From positions 7,808,580-7,872,579 of the forward strand of contig CM045758.1 in assembly GCA_025200525.1 (NCBI GenBank): DNA of 64,000 nucleotides, written 5' to 3'. Within the stretch, counting starts at the first letter, position 1, and the number at the start of each line of letters is the position of its first letter. The notes under the pieces are model-generated. The model saw only the letters and a program-made list of their open reading frames with translations, searched no databases and was not told the DNA's origin. This document shows positions 50,012-62,148 of the stretch, in pieces. The translations under genes were made by a program, and so were the position numbers. Origin of the DNA: Camellia lanceoleosa (taxonomy: Eukaryota; Streptophyta; Magnoliopsida; Ericales; Theaceae).

Positions 50012-50795
50012 TGTTGGCTACATATTTTGTAAATGCCAGTTATAGTTCGACACGTGGCGAAGTAAGGGTAATACAGGAAGAATGTTTAATCTTCGATCAT
50101 GACCGTACACGTGGCGGTTAATATTGATTCTTGCGTGGTCTGAGTAGCATTGGATTAGCGAAGAGATACAAGGTGACGTGGTTTCAACGGTTACTCACAT
50201 TCAAATTCAAATATAGGAGGGAAGCCCAACTACAAGTAATGGCGTAGTGGAACTACTTCTAAGGCAGCATGATCAAGTAATCATGGAGGAAGCGATTCGG
50301 CGGTTTGAAGTGCGATTCGATGGTCATCCTTAAGGAGTATAAATAGCGAGAAGCCCTCGAAAAGCCCGACTCGATCCAACAAACCAGTCATTTACTTCAT
50401 ATTTTCTTTTCCAGTTTTACATTTCCAGTCTTTACATTTCCTACACTTTAAATACCTGTTCTTTATATTCCTGCACTTTAAATTCCTGCACTGCACTTCG
50501 TTCATAGGAGTAGTTTCAAGTAGATTGTTGCTGTAAACCTCTACGAGGCTGAGTTTGGATCATTGTAAGTTTTCATCTTAATGAAATACTTCAATTGTTT
50601 GTCATTTAATTGTTATTTTGCTTAATTTTCTCCTAAGTCAAGCCACCAGTAAAAGTCCTCTTCATTAAGGCTGAAAGAACTAAAACACAATCGTCTGATA
50701 ATTGGTTGGCAATTATAATTTTCGTAAGGACTGATTGATCCTTGCTGGCACGCTCGCATTTACAAAAATACCCTTCGAAAGCCAAAAAGCCAACA
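50012..50795 (+). repeat. 5' LTR of the Tat element (784 bp)
   Basis: Begins TGTTGGCTACA and ends AAAGCCAACA; TGTTGGC/GCCAACA are exact inverted termini. TATA box AGTATAAATAGCG at about 50337. The PBS-like TTTTGGCACGTCCGG follows eight bases after the end. Confidence 0.8.
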
Positions 50796-50829
50796 TGTAT
50801 TTTTGGCACGTCCGGTGGGACTTGTTAAA

Positions 50830-52475
50830 ATGGCTAGACGAAGAAGACAAGGAGAAAATAAACGCTTGGAAGAAGGCGTAGAAGGAGAGGTAGAAATACC
50901 TAATCCAGAGGATAATGTAGTAACACATCTTGTGGAAACTCCCATGTTATCAGAACCTATGGTTGAACAGACCAGTACTTCGGGACAGGAACCATATGTT
51001 CATAATATTGGACGAAACCAAGAAATTAGACCATCCACTGTTTCATCTACTCAGCCAACAAATCCATGGGATGGCCTAGTAGATGCCATAGGACAACAAT
51101 TAATGAACACAATGAAAAGGTGGGCAACATACTTTTTGGATCGAATGAATAACCACCAACCAACAAACACAAGACACACAAACGAAGTTTTAAATGTCCC
51201 TCAGCAAAGATTGGCTAGAGACAAACAGCTTATGCAAGTTAATGGACATTCTAATGGTCAAACTAGTAATCAGAACTATAAAAGACCATCACCCCAGTCT
51301 TGGTATGAACCCATTTCGAGGCCTATAGCAGGCCAAAATGCCTCAGTACTCAACAATGAAGCCACACAAGTTGGTGGATCTGGTCAAGTACAAGAAACAG
51401 GCGTAAGAATGGTTACAAATCCCATGTTCGAAGCCATACTTGGCACTAGGGGGTATAATAATCCCTTATTTGAATTTATACCCAGGGGGTTGGAAGGTTT
51501 TCCCACAAATGGAAGGGACACAATACCTGTTCCAGCACCTTTCGCAGGTCCTTTCGCAGGACAGGCTCAAAGGGGTTACCCACCTGACAACAAAGAACCT
51601 GCACCACAAGGACAACCAGTCCCAAATATACCACCTTATAGACCAGGAGGACCACAAGCACAAGTTTGTCCACCAAATCCTGTGTTTGTTCCTCTAGTAG
51701 TGGTTCAGCAGGCATAAAATATGGTCCCTAGGGACCAAATTGCTGATATTGTTAGGGAGATGTGTGGATCGATAGCTCAGGGAGTCCAGACTCCTGTATA
51801 CAGAAAACCATACCCAGAATAGGTAGATATGGTACATGAATACCCAAGGGGGTTCAGGATACCAGATTTTACCCTTTTCTATGGGAGTGGAAACCAATCA
51901 ACAATAGAGCATATTGCTAGGTTTGCTGCTCAATGCGGTGAATTTACTAATCATGACTATATGGCCGAGATTATTCCTAAATTCTCTAACTGGGGGAGCA
52001 TTTGTATGGTACATCAACCTTACACCTGGATCCATTCAAAGTTGGCAACAAATGGAAGAGGCATTTCATGCCCAATTCTTCCAATCGGAGCCAGAGGTTT
52101 CCATGGCAGACTTGGCTAGATTGAGTCAAAGGCCTGAAGAAAAGGCTACTCAGTTTATTGCTAGATTTAAAAGGGCTCGAAATAAATGTAGAGTCATCCT
52201 GCCAGAGCCAGAATTCGTAAGATTGGCTCAAAATGGCCTAGAGTTCAGGCTTCGAAAGAAGTTTGACTCAACTGAATTCAGAGATTTGGTGGAACTAACC
52301 TATAAGGTGTCTAGGTACGAAGCATTACTAGAGGAGGAACAAGATCGAAATAATGCCTCGTACAAGACATATTATAGAGATCCTAATTATGAGATCGATG
52401 CAGCGGAGATTGTAGGCAAAGAACCTGTGATCTGTGAAGCATTAATTCATAAGGATACAACAATTGACCAGTAGT
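50830..52475 (+). pseudogene. gag of the Tat element
   Basis: ATG 50830 opens MARRRRQGENKRLEEGVEGE, a basic start followed by a long polar Q/P/N-rich region (open to 51717). The frame continues past TAA at 51715 and TAG at about 51820. After a frameshift near 51985 the gag core appears: NLTPGSIQSWQQMEEAFHAQ, ADLARLSQRPEEKATQFIAR, FKRARNKCR and LRKKFDSTEFRDLVELTYKV. It ends at a TAG at 52472. This is the capsid precursor. I prefer ATG 50830 because upstream codons are the PBS and non-coding leader. Confidence 0.82.
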
Positions 52476-54124
52476 TTAAAAAGAAAGACCTTCACAGGAA
52501 GTACTCTTTCGATTTAACAAAGGCAGATGACATTTTTGATCATTTGCTTGTGGCCAATTTCCTTAAGTTACCAAAAGGAGTAAAACTGCCATCTTCAGAT
52601 GAACTTAAGGGAAAAGTATATTGTAAATAGCATAACTCTTGGTCTCACTCGACTAAAAACTGCATTGTTTTTCGATACAAGATCCAAGAACAAATTCGAA
52701 AATGAAGTTTGAAATTCCCAGCCAAAGCAGAAAAGGCCATGGGGATTGACAGTAACCCATTTCCAGAAGTTGGAGAGGTGGCAGCCAATGTCATTATGCG
52801 ATTTTGAACTTGTCCTTGACAGAATAGGAAGAAGACAATCTGCAGATACATGTTGCCAACCAGACAATCATCAAGAAGGACACCAGAAACCCACTAGCTA
52901 TTAGACAAGGTTTCTTACACTGGAGGGAACACTCTGATAAAGAATCACTGGATGATGATTCCTTAGAGGTAGCAGTAATGCAAAGGATGTGTCCCAGGTG
53001 CAGACTGAGTTATAAGTGGTTGAAAGGGCTTCCAGTTGATGGGAAGCAATATTACAGGGATGTACAGAGATGTCCTAAATCAACCAATGCTTACAACAAA
53101 AGGCCGTATCCGGCTAGTGATAGGCAGCGACTACTAGTGGTTGAGCCTGTAATGGACATAATGCATGCTAAAGGCAAGAGGCCCTTATATGAATCTAGGC
53201 CACCTAACTATTACAGAATAGAGAGCAGTCATTCTGAAAGAATACTGGAGAAAGGCTCAGTTCATGGGATCAAAGCGAGATTGGCCCTAGACCGACCTCA
53301 CACAGATGAAAGTGGCTACCTTCATCGAAGGTCTGAATCAAGCTCGAAACATGAGGTCAGAGCCAAGCACTTACCTTCATAGCCAGCTTCGAAGATGGCT
53401 TCGAAGGTAGGAAAAAGCAGTTCAACATATGAGTTAGTAAGTTCGTAAGTACCTAGAGTTCCAGACTGGTTTGTAATGCAAAACAAACCTAGGGAAGTGC
53501 CTGCCCAGAGAGATGTTGGAATCCAAGGCAAGATGGTCAAGCCTCCTTTGGTAGCTCCGAACAATTGGGTATTGCTTAAACACCCAAAGTCAAAGGAACC
53601 AGATATGGTCCCAGTCATTTCAAGATCACAAAGGAGAAAGATTCAAATAGCAGTACACTCAAGATTAAAGATATGAAAGAAAATAGAGAGAGCTCTTCAT
53701 TGGTCCAAACAGAAGGAAAGAAGACTCCAAAGTCAAACCATACTCCAAAGCCAACTCTACAAAGCAAGGTGGGTTGCAGCAGGGAACAGCTGGCCAAGGT
53801 TCATTCTGAACTAAATGCCAGAGAGAAGTCTAGCTTAGCAGGATTAGAGAAAGCTCTGATGGAGAGTGATAGCGAGACAGAAGAAGAAATTGGCATAAGC
53901 TAAAAGAAAGAAATGGCGGAGGAAGAAATGTTCGAAGCCTTCATGGCTGAGCAAACATTTTTGGTTGAAAAACTAGTTGAGAAAGATCCTTCGAAGGAAT
54001 CAGTTAACAACGAAGTGCCAGAGTGCAGCATGGAGGATCTTTGTTGAAATGTGAACAAGGTGACAAAGGGAAAGCAGTCTGACTAGCCATCCAATTTGGT
54101 TCATTTCCTCCAGTATCAGTCAAT
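52476..54124 (+). pseudogene. gag-protease linker of the Tat element
   Basis: Degraded coding remnants in shifting frames: KKDLHRKYSFDLTKADDIFD, LKLPKGVKLPSSDELKGKVY, a Cys/His-like WSHSTKNCIVF, and later CPRCRLSYKWLKGLPVDGKQ and acidic/lysine-rich segments (KALMESDSETEEE). Several stops. Long linkers between gag and protease occur in Tat elements. Confidence 0.6.
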
Positions 54125-54928
54125 ATGGTACACATGCTACCTCATGAGTTCCATGCTGGAGATGAGGACCAAGATGACCAAGACATGGATCCTATTCCTA
54201 TCTTTAGTGAAGGCTCACGAGTAAGTATGGTACAAGATGATTCTGGAATGGCTACCCCAATGGAAACTGAATATGAGAGCGAAGAAGAGGTGAGCATTAA
54301 CCTCTCATATCCTTTTGAATATCCCTCGAATTCTATGACACAACATGTCAAGCCTTTGTACATCAAGGCTTTCTTCGATGGAATACAATTGAACCGAGTC
54401 TTGATAGATAATGGGGCATCAGTGAACTTACTACCGAAATCTTCTTTGAAGAAACTAGGGAAAAAGAATCCCAGGTTGATCCCAACTAGCACAACCATCG
54501 CTGGCTTTGCTGGAGACAAACAGATGGCTCAGGGGATTCTACCCATTAACTTGAGTGTGGGAACCAGAGACTGCATGACAGCATTCTTCGTAATCGACAA
54601 TGATGCTAAATACAATACTTTACTTTGGAGAGATTGGATCCACACTAACAAATGTGTGCCTTCCTCTTTGCATCAGAAAATTATGATGGCCTTAGGCAAT
54701 GGAGAGACAGAGGAAATTGATGCAGATCCTCAACCCTTCATAGCCTGTGCAGACTTTGCAGAGGCCAAGTTGTATATTGAGGGAGTGACACCACTCAGTA
54801 TACTGAGGAAAGCTGATGGTTCAACCGAAGTGACGGCTGATGAGGAAGTGACACACTTGAAGCACTTAGTCCAAGAAAGTGCTGATGAAGAGATTGTCAT
54901 TAAGGATGACAATGATGCCTGGTTGTAG
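54125..54928 (+). pseudogene. Protease region of the Tat element
   Basis: Uninterrupted 267-codon frame. After an acidic N-terminus it reads YIKAFFDGIQLNRVLIDNGA: a retropepsin fold with catalytic D in DNGA instead of D(S/T)G, which is common for Tat/Athila-type proteases. Then NLLPKSSLKKLGK, TTIAGFAGDKQMAQGILPIN, FFVIDNDAKYNTLLWRDWIH and a long acidic tail. ATG 54125 is the first in frame but the native start is upstream in the polyprotein. Likely role: Gag-Pol maturation. Confidence 0.8.
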
Positions 54929-55326
54929 GCAAAGAGATGAAGAACAAGAAGCTAAGTCTTTGGCTCTAATTAAGTTTTCAACATTGGATGTAAAATCCAT
55001 AGTCCAGCAAGTACAGGAGCAAGAGAGAAAAGCCATGATAATTGGCTGTAAACAGGAGCAGCAACAGGTCAGAATTTTGACCCTTGGTAAATACTGTGCA
55101 TTAGACATTGAAACAAAAGTCCAGGAGATATAGGAAGAGGATGCCTTATGGACAGATTTTGTCTATGAGGAGGAGGACAAAGATGTTGAACTAAAGAACC
55201 TGGGAGCAAAACAAAGCGAGAAGGTTGCTTCGAAGGTAGAAGAAACCAAGGAAGAAGCTTCAATAAGTTCTCAGACACAAGACCACTTAGAAGAAGTAAA
55301 TTTAGGGGAAGGTTCTATGTAACAGC
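54929..55326 (+). pseudogene. Protease-RT linker of the Tat element
   Basis: Lysine/glutamate-rich decayed coding sequence (e.g. SIVQQVQEQERKAMIIG, YCALDIETKVQEI). It reads ..EGSM, stop, Q and joins in frame to PTYISACL at 59030 once solo LTR 3 and one TSD are removed. Confidence 0.6.
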
Positions 55327-58300
55327 TGTAGACACCCCATTTTTGACCGTCCTCAAGACTTGGACGTCACCGCTTGAACACTTGGTGATTATCCATGTTC
55401 GTGTTCGTTTGGAGTTCCCGGAGTTCTCGGCTACGCGCCTTGCCTCAGGACCCCCGAACTTGACCGTTTTGTGTCTGGTTTTGCACCAAACACTGGTGTT
55501 TTGCCTTGGAGGGGCAGGGAATGCTTTGTGAGGCATCCCCACACACCACCGGCAGTGGCTAGAGGCCACCGGTTGGTTGGTGTTGCCATTGGCACTATAT
55601 TGTGTCGGTCGGCAGTCAATTTTGTCAAAATGACAATTTTGCCCTGCCGACTACTGTGCAGTTGCTTTATGAGATATTTTGAAGCAGCTGTATGGCATTG
55701 GTTTCCCCTCCATACACGTGTATGGAGGGATGAGCTTCTTGGTGGCTTAACTTGTAAGTTTGGTTGCCTATAACATAACTCTTCCTCCTCTTGGCTCAAG
55801 GGTTAAAAAAGTTAGACATTTTAGAGAGAAAAGACAGAGAAGAAGCTCTGGTTCTAGGTTAGAAGTTTTGTATCTATCCTATCTCTCTTCTTCCCTCTTA
55901 TTTGTACACTAGGTGTTTGTGACTTACTATTGCTCATCAACACCTAGTGTTCCACCTTACCTTGGCTACTGAGGTCCCAAGAGGTTGTTCTTGCTGTTCT
56001 TGACTGGTTTGGAGCTCAAGGAAGCAACAAAGTCAACATTTGTGAAGAAGGTCAACAAGGGTGAGAAACTTGCTTTATATACCCCATTCTTGCACTCCAT
56101 TTTGGCCTATCTTTGAACTATTTTTGTGCTTGGTGTTTAATACAAAAAAGTTTTTTTTTTTAGTCCTCTTGATAGTTTATTAAGGGTGCTTTGTGCTTTG
56201 GGGAAGTTTGGCCCCTCTTAGGCCTTGAAAAGGGCTCATTTTGTGCTATTTTGTGAGAGCTCCGGGATTTTGGTGATGGGGTCTCTTCACCACTGAAATC
56301 TTGAGGGATTTCAGTGGTGAAGATGATGCCTTAAAGTCCTAAGAAGGAGGGGGTCACCCCCTCTCCTTGATGTCCTTGAAAAGGGCAAGTTTTGCCTCTT
56401 GAGGGAGCATTGTGCTTGAGTGTGTGTTGAGCATGTATGGACTGTTATTCATGCTTATTATACCATGATATAACATGATTTTGTGTTGGTTTTGGTCCCT
56501 TATGCATGCTTAGCATAGTTGCCATGTAATGCCTTGTATTGCCTTAACATACCTTAGGTTGTTAGCCCTAATTTGAGCATGCTTTAGGCTTAGATTTGTG
56601 AATGTTTTGTGCTTATTTTGACATGTTTTAGCTCTGTCCATAGTCATTTGGGTTGATCTTGGCATGCATTATATAGCCCCTTTGCATTTTAGGCTTGCTA
56701 GCCTTTGAACATGCATGTGTAGCATGTGTGGCTTACTTCATTTTGGTGGTTTGGAACCATCTAGCATGTCATTTCAGTCCCTTGGGTGTGCTTGTATGCT
56801 TGCCTTAGTTGCTTCTTTTAATGCTTTAAAAGCATGTATTGAATGCTCCATGTTTTGGTCATTGTGCATGCCTTTGGTTTCAAGCCTCTTAGATGCCATC
56901 TAAGTAGCCTTTTGGCTTTGTTTTAACATGCTAAAAACCTGTTTTTTTTTTAGTTGTTCAATGCATGCCATAATTGTCTTGCATAAGTATAGTTCAATGC
57001 CTCATTGACTTGCTTTAATTTTTGGACCATTTGCATGCTTTGTTTGGTCTATTTTGAGTTGGTTTAGCACCACACTTTGACATGATTTTAGAGCTCATGT
57101 TGCATGCTAATCATCCATGTTACCTCCTTTCAAGTGTGCTTGAGAGTAGTTTGTTTAATGCCTAAGTTGTATGCCTTAACATATGTACATGTGCATGTGT
57201 GTTTAGCCCTCATACTTAGCATTTTGGCTACTGATTTTGGGCCTATTTGGGATGGCCTAAGTCATGTTTAAGTCCACCCCATTGTTTGGTTTACATGCTT
57301 GTCTTGTAGGTGTGTTTGCATATTAACATCCTTACATTACATTATCCATGTTACATGCCTAGTTAACATGCTTAGGGTTGCATTGCATTCGCATGCATGC
57401 TCTACCTCTTGACCAAATCATGATGGAGGTAGATGCCCCTTGGTTTGTTTGTTTGCATTGCATGCATTTGAAATTGAAAGTGCACGTTTGGTTCCTTAGG
57501 CCATCATGCATGGGAATGCGTGATTGGTGGCCCGAGAATCGAGGCACATGTCCCTTTGAGTCACAAATATGATAAGGGGCATGGTTGGTGCATACATTAT
57601 TGGAATTGCATTGCCATGCAAGTTTTTGCCCTCTCTTCTTTGTGAGTTGCGTGAGTTCTGTGAACATTCGATTACGGTAAGCGATTTAGTGCCGGCCGTG
57701 ATCTATTGATAGCCGATGAGTTCATTTTGTGCGGTGGCCACATATAGCGACGTGGGTATTACATTTAGCGGTGGTGATCCCCATCAAGGAAGCGATTACG
57801 AGACTCAGCGGTCTTCGAGGTGCAAAGCGAGGAAAATCTAGGCATGGTAGTGCAATTAAAGCGGAATCAAGCAGCGTGCATTGAGCCCCCGCCCGAGGCG
57901 GTTTCTTATTTTTCTCAGTTAATTATTTTGTTAATTTAATTAATTTGTAATATTTAATTAGCTTTGCGTAGTTAATTAATTTGTATTATTCTTTTGGTCC
58001 CTCCGAGCGAGGGCAAATCTGTAATAAGTGTGCGTGGGTGTGTGTATGTCTTCCAACCCCCATTTCTTTCTCCCTTTTACTTACCCGCTTTTAATGGTTA
58101 GTATTAGGGCATGTTTATTTTAGCATACCTTATGCTATGCATGCGTGCATCCATGCATTTGTTGACATGCATCGGGCTCAGTACATCATACAAACTGCAT
58201 TGTATTTTCAATTCCAAATTGAATACGTGTATCGAATAAAGTGCATTTCACATGCCATGTTTAGGGTTAGCCGAGCCTATCCTAGTCACATTCTGTATGC

Positions 58301-59024
58301 GTTGCATCAGTCACTTAACATGAACTAGGACATGCATGTTTGCTAACTAGTTTATTGTTTTGGCACGGAGTACAATGTAAGTATTTACGCTTTAACATAC
58401 CACATGCGTGTGAATGTTAACATGATAGTAGGCTTACCATGCGGCTAGTTGCTTACATGAGATAAACTGTTTGAATGCCTGTGGGTGAAGGTTGGATTGT
58501 TTGAGTTGGAATAACTCGTTGAAATCCGTATTTTAGCCTACTTGCGAGTAGCAAATTCCGAAACGCTTTCAAAACAAAACGGATATGCAATGTTTATTTC
58601 CAAATTAGGCAAATCTAGTCTATACTTGTTTCTCTTGCATAACATAGTAATTCTAGGCTAATAATTGGAATAAGAGCATGTAATGTTTTCAAAATCGGAT
58701 ATCACGGTTAGTAGAGGCCGGTCTTGGACGGCGAAAGAGTGCTCATAGTGACCTTCCCGATCGTACCCAAGCTCGAGCCAAGACCACTTTGGTGATGGCG
58801 GACACGTGGCCTTGACGCAAGTCGAGTTTCCTAAATTTCCCGTTTTAAAATATTTAGGTGGCGACTCTGTGATCTGGCAAAGCAGTCCATGTTTGGCACT
58901 ACTTTTCAAAAATCTGTTTTTCTTCAAAACGATTTGCCGGATTTGGACTCTTTGGTTCAGATTTAGAACCGACACAAATTGAGTCCGAACTGTAACCCGT
59001 GAGTTCCCTCGCGGACGTGTTACA
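55327..59024 (+). mobile_element. Solo LTR 3 of the TGTAGACACCC family (3698 bp)
   Basis: Starts TGTAGACACCCCATTTTTGA and ends GCGGACGTGTTACA. Perfect TSD ACAGC (55322-55326; 59025-59029) within the Tat polyprotein frame. TTAGGTGGCGACTCTG lies at 58854-58869, about 160 bp before the end, as in copies 1 and 2. A leader-like CT-rich region is at 55860-55900. No coding region and no second LTR inside. Many dispersed 'GCATGC'/'TTAGGCTTGC' motifs at 56450-57350 give it a distinctive texture. Confidence 0.87.
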
Positions 59025-59990
59025 ACAGCCCACCTATATAAGTGCTTGTTTGAATGATCTGGACAGGGACCAGTTATTGGTTGTTCTAAAGAAATATAAA
59101 GATTGCTTTGCATGGTCTTATAATGAACTACCAAGATTGGATAGGTCATTAGTGGAACATAGGCTCCCTATGAAGCCTAATTTCAAGCCATACAAGCAGA
59201 AACCAAGAAGAATGAGTCGAGTAATTGAGAAAGTCAAGGAAGAGATTCGAGACTACTCAAGGCGAGCTTTATTAGAATGACGGTATGTTGAATGGCTATC
59301 TAATATTGTGTCTGTAGTCAAGAAGAATGGTAAAATGAGGGTATGCATTGATTTCAGAAACTTAAATTTAGCAACTCCAAAAGATGAGTACACCATGCTT
59401 ATAGTGGATCTGTTGGTAGCAGTTCGTGAGGGGCATCAAGTTTTATCAATGATGGATGGGCATTACGGTTATAACGGATCTGCATTGCGAGAGGAGGATG
59501 TCCACAAGGCGGATTCAGATGTCCTGGAAATATTGGCACCTTCGAATGGGTTAAAATGCCATTTGACCTGAAGAATGCTAGAGCTACATATCAGAGAGCT
59601 ATGAACACTATCTTTCATGATCTCATTGGAGGGTATTTAGAGTGTTATATTGATGACATTGTAGTTAAATCCCAATCCATGGAGGAGCATCTGTTTCACT
59701 TAGAAGCAGCCTTTGAAAGAATAAGAAAGTTCAAATTGAAGCTCAATCCTCTTAAGTGTGCTTTTAGCATATCATCTGGAAACTTCTTGGGCTATGTGGT
59801 ACACAAGAAAGGAATACAGATTGACCAGAATAAAGCCAAAGCCATCATTGAAGCCAGACCTCCATCAAGTAAGAAAGAATTACAAAGATTCCTTGGACAG
59901 GTTAACTTTCTTCGAAGGTTCATTTCTAACAACTTGAGGAAAACTAAAGTATTTTCCTCCTTGTTAAAATTTGAAAGATGAAGAGGAATT
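59025..59990 (+). pseudogene. Reverse transcriptase of the Tat element
   Basis: PTYISACLNDLDRDQLLVVL, KDCFAWSYNELPRLD and PNFKPYKQKPRRMS, then a TGA (59278). MRVCIDFRNLNLATPKDEY and a degenerate motif A (VLSMMDGHYGYN), frameshift near 59560, then MPFDLKNARATYQRAMN, the catalytic YIDDIVVKSQSMEEHLFHLE, NPLKCAFSISSGNFLGYVVH and QRFLGQVNFLRRFISN. The RFRNLN.ATPKDEY and YIDD motifs fit Tat-type RT. Broken by one stop and at least one frameshift. Confidence 0.87.
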
Positions 59991-61080
59991 TGTGTGGACA
60001 ATGAGCATCAAATTGCTTTCGAAGGTATCAAAGCCTACTTGGCCAACCCTTGATCTTGATGCCACCAAAGGGTGATAAGCCCTTGAAGTTGTACATAAAC
60101 ACCTTGAAGATTCATTAGGAGCTTTCTTGGCCCAAGATAATGAGAAGGCAAAGAGCAAGTTGTTTATTACCTTAGTAGGTTTTTAAATTCTTGTGAATGT
60201 AAATATTCAATTTGTTGAAAAGTTGTCTTGCTTTGTATTTTCTTTGCAATGAAATTAAGATACTATCTTTTACCTACAATTGTCTTGGTAATTGTAACCA
60301 CAGATTTGGTTAAGTACATGTTATCTAGACCTATGTTGAAGGGAATAATTGACAAGTGGATACTAGCCTTATCAGAGTTTCATCTAGAATATGTCCCTCA
60401 AAGGGCAATAAAAGGGCAAGTTTTAGCCAATTTTTTGGCAGACCATCCATCTCAAACAGAGAGCCAAGAGATAATGGAACTTGGTATGACTAGTGTTGAG
60501 CCATGGCAGATGTGGTTCGATGGGTCGAAAGCCAATGGCTTAACTGGAATTGGTATTGGTATTGTGATTAGGTCTCCACAAGGAGTAGAAACCACACATG
60601 GTTTCAGAGTGGATGAAGCTACATGTTCTAATAACCAAGCTGAATACGAAGCCTTAATAGTGGGACTAGAAATTCTTATTGGATTACAAGTTCATGCAGT
60701 TGACATATTTGGAGATTCTTAATTGGTGGTTAACCAAGTGAAAGGGATTTTTAAGTGTCAAAACATAAGCATTTTACCATACTATGTTGTTGCATTACAT
60801 CTGCTTTCTCAATTTCAAATAGCATATGTAACTCATGTTCCAAGATTCTTGAATAATAGAGCTAATGATGTGGCTCAAAAAGCTTCGAACTTCAAGAGAA
60901 GGGATAATGCCCAAAGGGACATAAGCCAAACAACATATCAGAAATTGATACCACCTTTGAATAAAAGGAATGTGGTCTTGGAAGTCAATCATAATGACTT
61001 ACAAGAACAAGATTGGAGGCATCCAATAATGCAGTATTTGGTTGGTCCATCTTTCGAAGGCCAGCAGGAAAATTAAATTG
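59991..61080 (+). pseudogene. RNase H plus second (archaeal-type) RNase H of the Tat element
   Basis: First RNase H is fragmentary (FEGIKAYLANP, KPLKLYI, then LVKYMLSRPMLKGIIDKWIL, ALSEFHLEYVPQRAIKGQVL, LANFLADHP). The second follows: WQMWFDGSKANGLTGIGIGI, SPQGVETTHGFRVDEATCSN, NQAEYEALIVGLEI, VDIFGDS, a TAA at 60721, LVVNQVKG and NNRANDVAQKASNF. The D, E, D, D catalytic set of an archaeal-type RNase H is visible. A second RNase H is the diagnostic feature of Tat-lineage elements. Confidence 0.85.
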
Positions 61081-61346
61081 TAGTCTATGCAATATATGAT
61101 ATATGGTAATGCTCTCTACAAAAGGGGAGATGGCTTATTCTTTGGAATGTTTAGGCCCAAAAGAAGCATTAACAGCTATGGCTGAGGTGCATGAAGGCAT
61201 CTGTGGTGCTCATTAGCCTGGTGTGAAGATGGGGTGGTTGCTTCGAAGGCATTCCTACTATTGGCCAACTATCCTTAAAGATTGCATAGAGTATGCGAAG
61301 GGTTGCCACGCATGCCAAAATCATGGTACAATAAGGCATGTGTCTA
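61081..61346 (+). pseudogene. Integrase zinc-finger part of the Tat element
   Basis: Across frames: YKRGDGLFFGMF, AEVHEGICGAH, KMGWLLRRHSYYWPTILKDC and YAKGCHACQNHG. The H-H-C-C zinc-binding motif is complete. The sequence stops at 61346, where the CACTA-2 terminus begins; no integrase core follows in this window. Confidence 0.82.
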
Positions 61347-61600
61347 CACTACTATAAAAACAGATAAAGATCACACTTTTTTTGTGTGATGTATGTTATT
61401 TAATCACACCTTTTAAATTTTATTAAAGTGTGATCTTTGGGAGTGTGATTAAAAGGGGTCATTTTTAATCACACTTTTTAAGTGTGCTTAATAACATTTA
61501 GATCACATCTTTTAAGTGTGATTAAGAATACTTAGATCACACCTTTTAAGTGTGATTAAAAATATTTAGACCACACTTTTTAAGTATGATCACTACTAAA

Positions 61601-61925
61601 ATTTCAGCTTTTTGCGACGGTAAAATGTTGTCGCTAATATTCCTAATACTGTCACAAAAAAATTTTGCGACAGCACTATTTTACTGTCGCTAAAAATGTT
61701 ATTTGAGACGACAAAAAATACCATCACTAATAATCTTTTTTTTTTTACAACGGCAAGAACACTGTTTTTGCAACGGTGTGGTGCCGTCGCAAAAAATATT
61801 AAAAATATGAAAATTTCTATTTTTTGCGACAGTGTACTACCGTCGCAAAAAATATTTAAAAAATAATAAAATTTCTATTTTAAATAATAAAATTTTTATT
61901 TTTTGCGACAGTTTAGTGCCATCAC
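61601..61925. repeat. CACTA-3 subterminal repeats
   Basis: At least ten copies of (T)TTTGCGAC(A/G)G or the reverse, e.g. near 61610, 61650, 61672, 61790, 61822, 61842 and 61905. Some are altered to CATCACAAAA by C/T and G/A changes. Confidence 0.8.
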
Positions 61926-62148
61926 AAAAAGTAAAACTTGTAACAAAATCAATAAAAATATTAAAAATCCAAAATTCAAGCTTGTTAAAATCACTTGGGA
62001 ACAAACCAGAATTTTATATAATAGCCTCTATCCTTACAAGTAACGTGAAGCAAAAATTTGATCAGCTCAAAAGATGATTGTCAGCATTTGCAAAATCGTA
62101 GCCATACAAAACGAGTCTTTGCTAAATTGTATACATGGGGGGTGGTTG

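Larger units (their letters stand above)
50012..61346 (+). mobile_element. Ty3/gypsy Tat-lineage retrotransposon, truncated and interrupted
   Basis: 5' LTR, PBS-like TGGCACGTCCGGTGGGAC (50804-50821), gag, protease, RT, RNase H, a second archaeal-type RNase H and the integrase zinc finger occur in order. The dual RNase H is the hallmark of the Tat (Ogre/Retand/TAT) lineage. It is interrupted by solo LTR 3 (55327-59024) and cut at 61346/61347 by CACTA-2, with the integrase core and 3' LTR not seen. It has many stops and frameshifts and is clearly dead. Confidence 0.87.

Noticed and set aside
55327..59024. Complete LARD-type element instead of a solo LTR
   Set aside because: No second copy of the TGTAGACACCC start or GTTACA end inside the interval, and no internal PBS/PPT pair delimiting LTRs.
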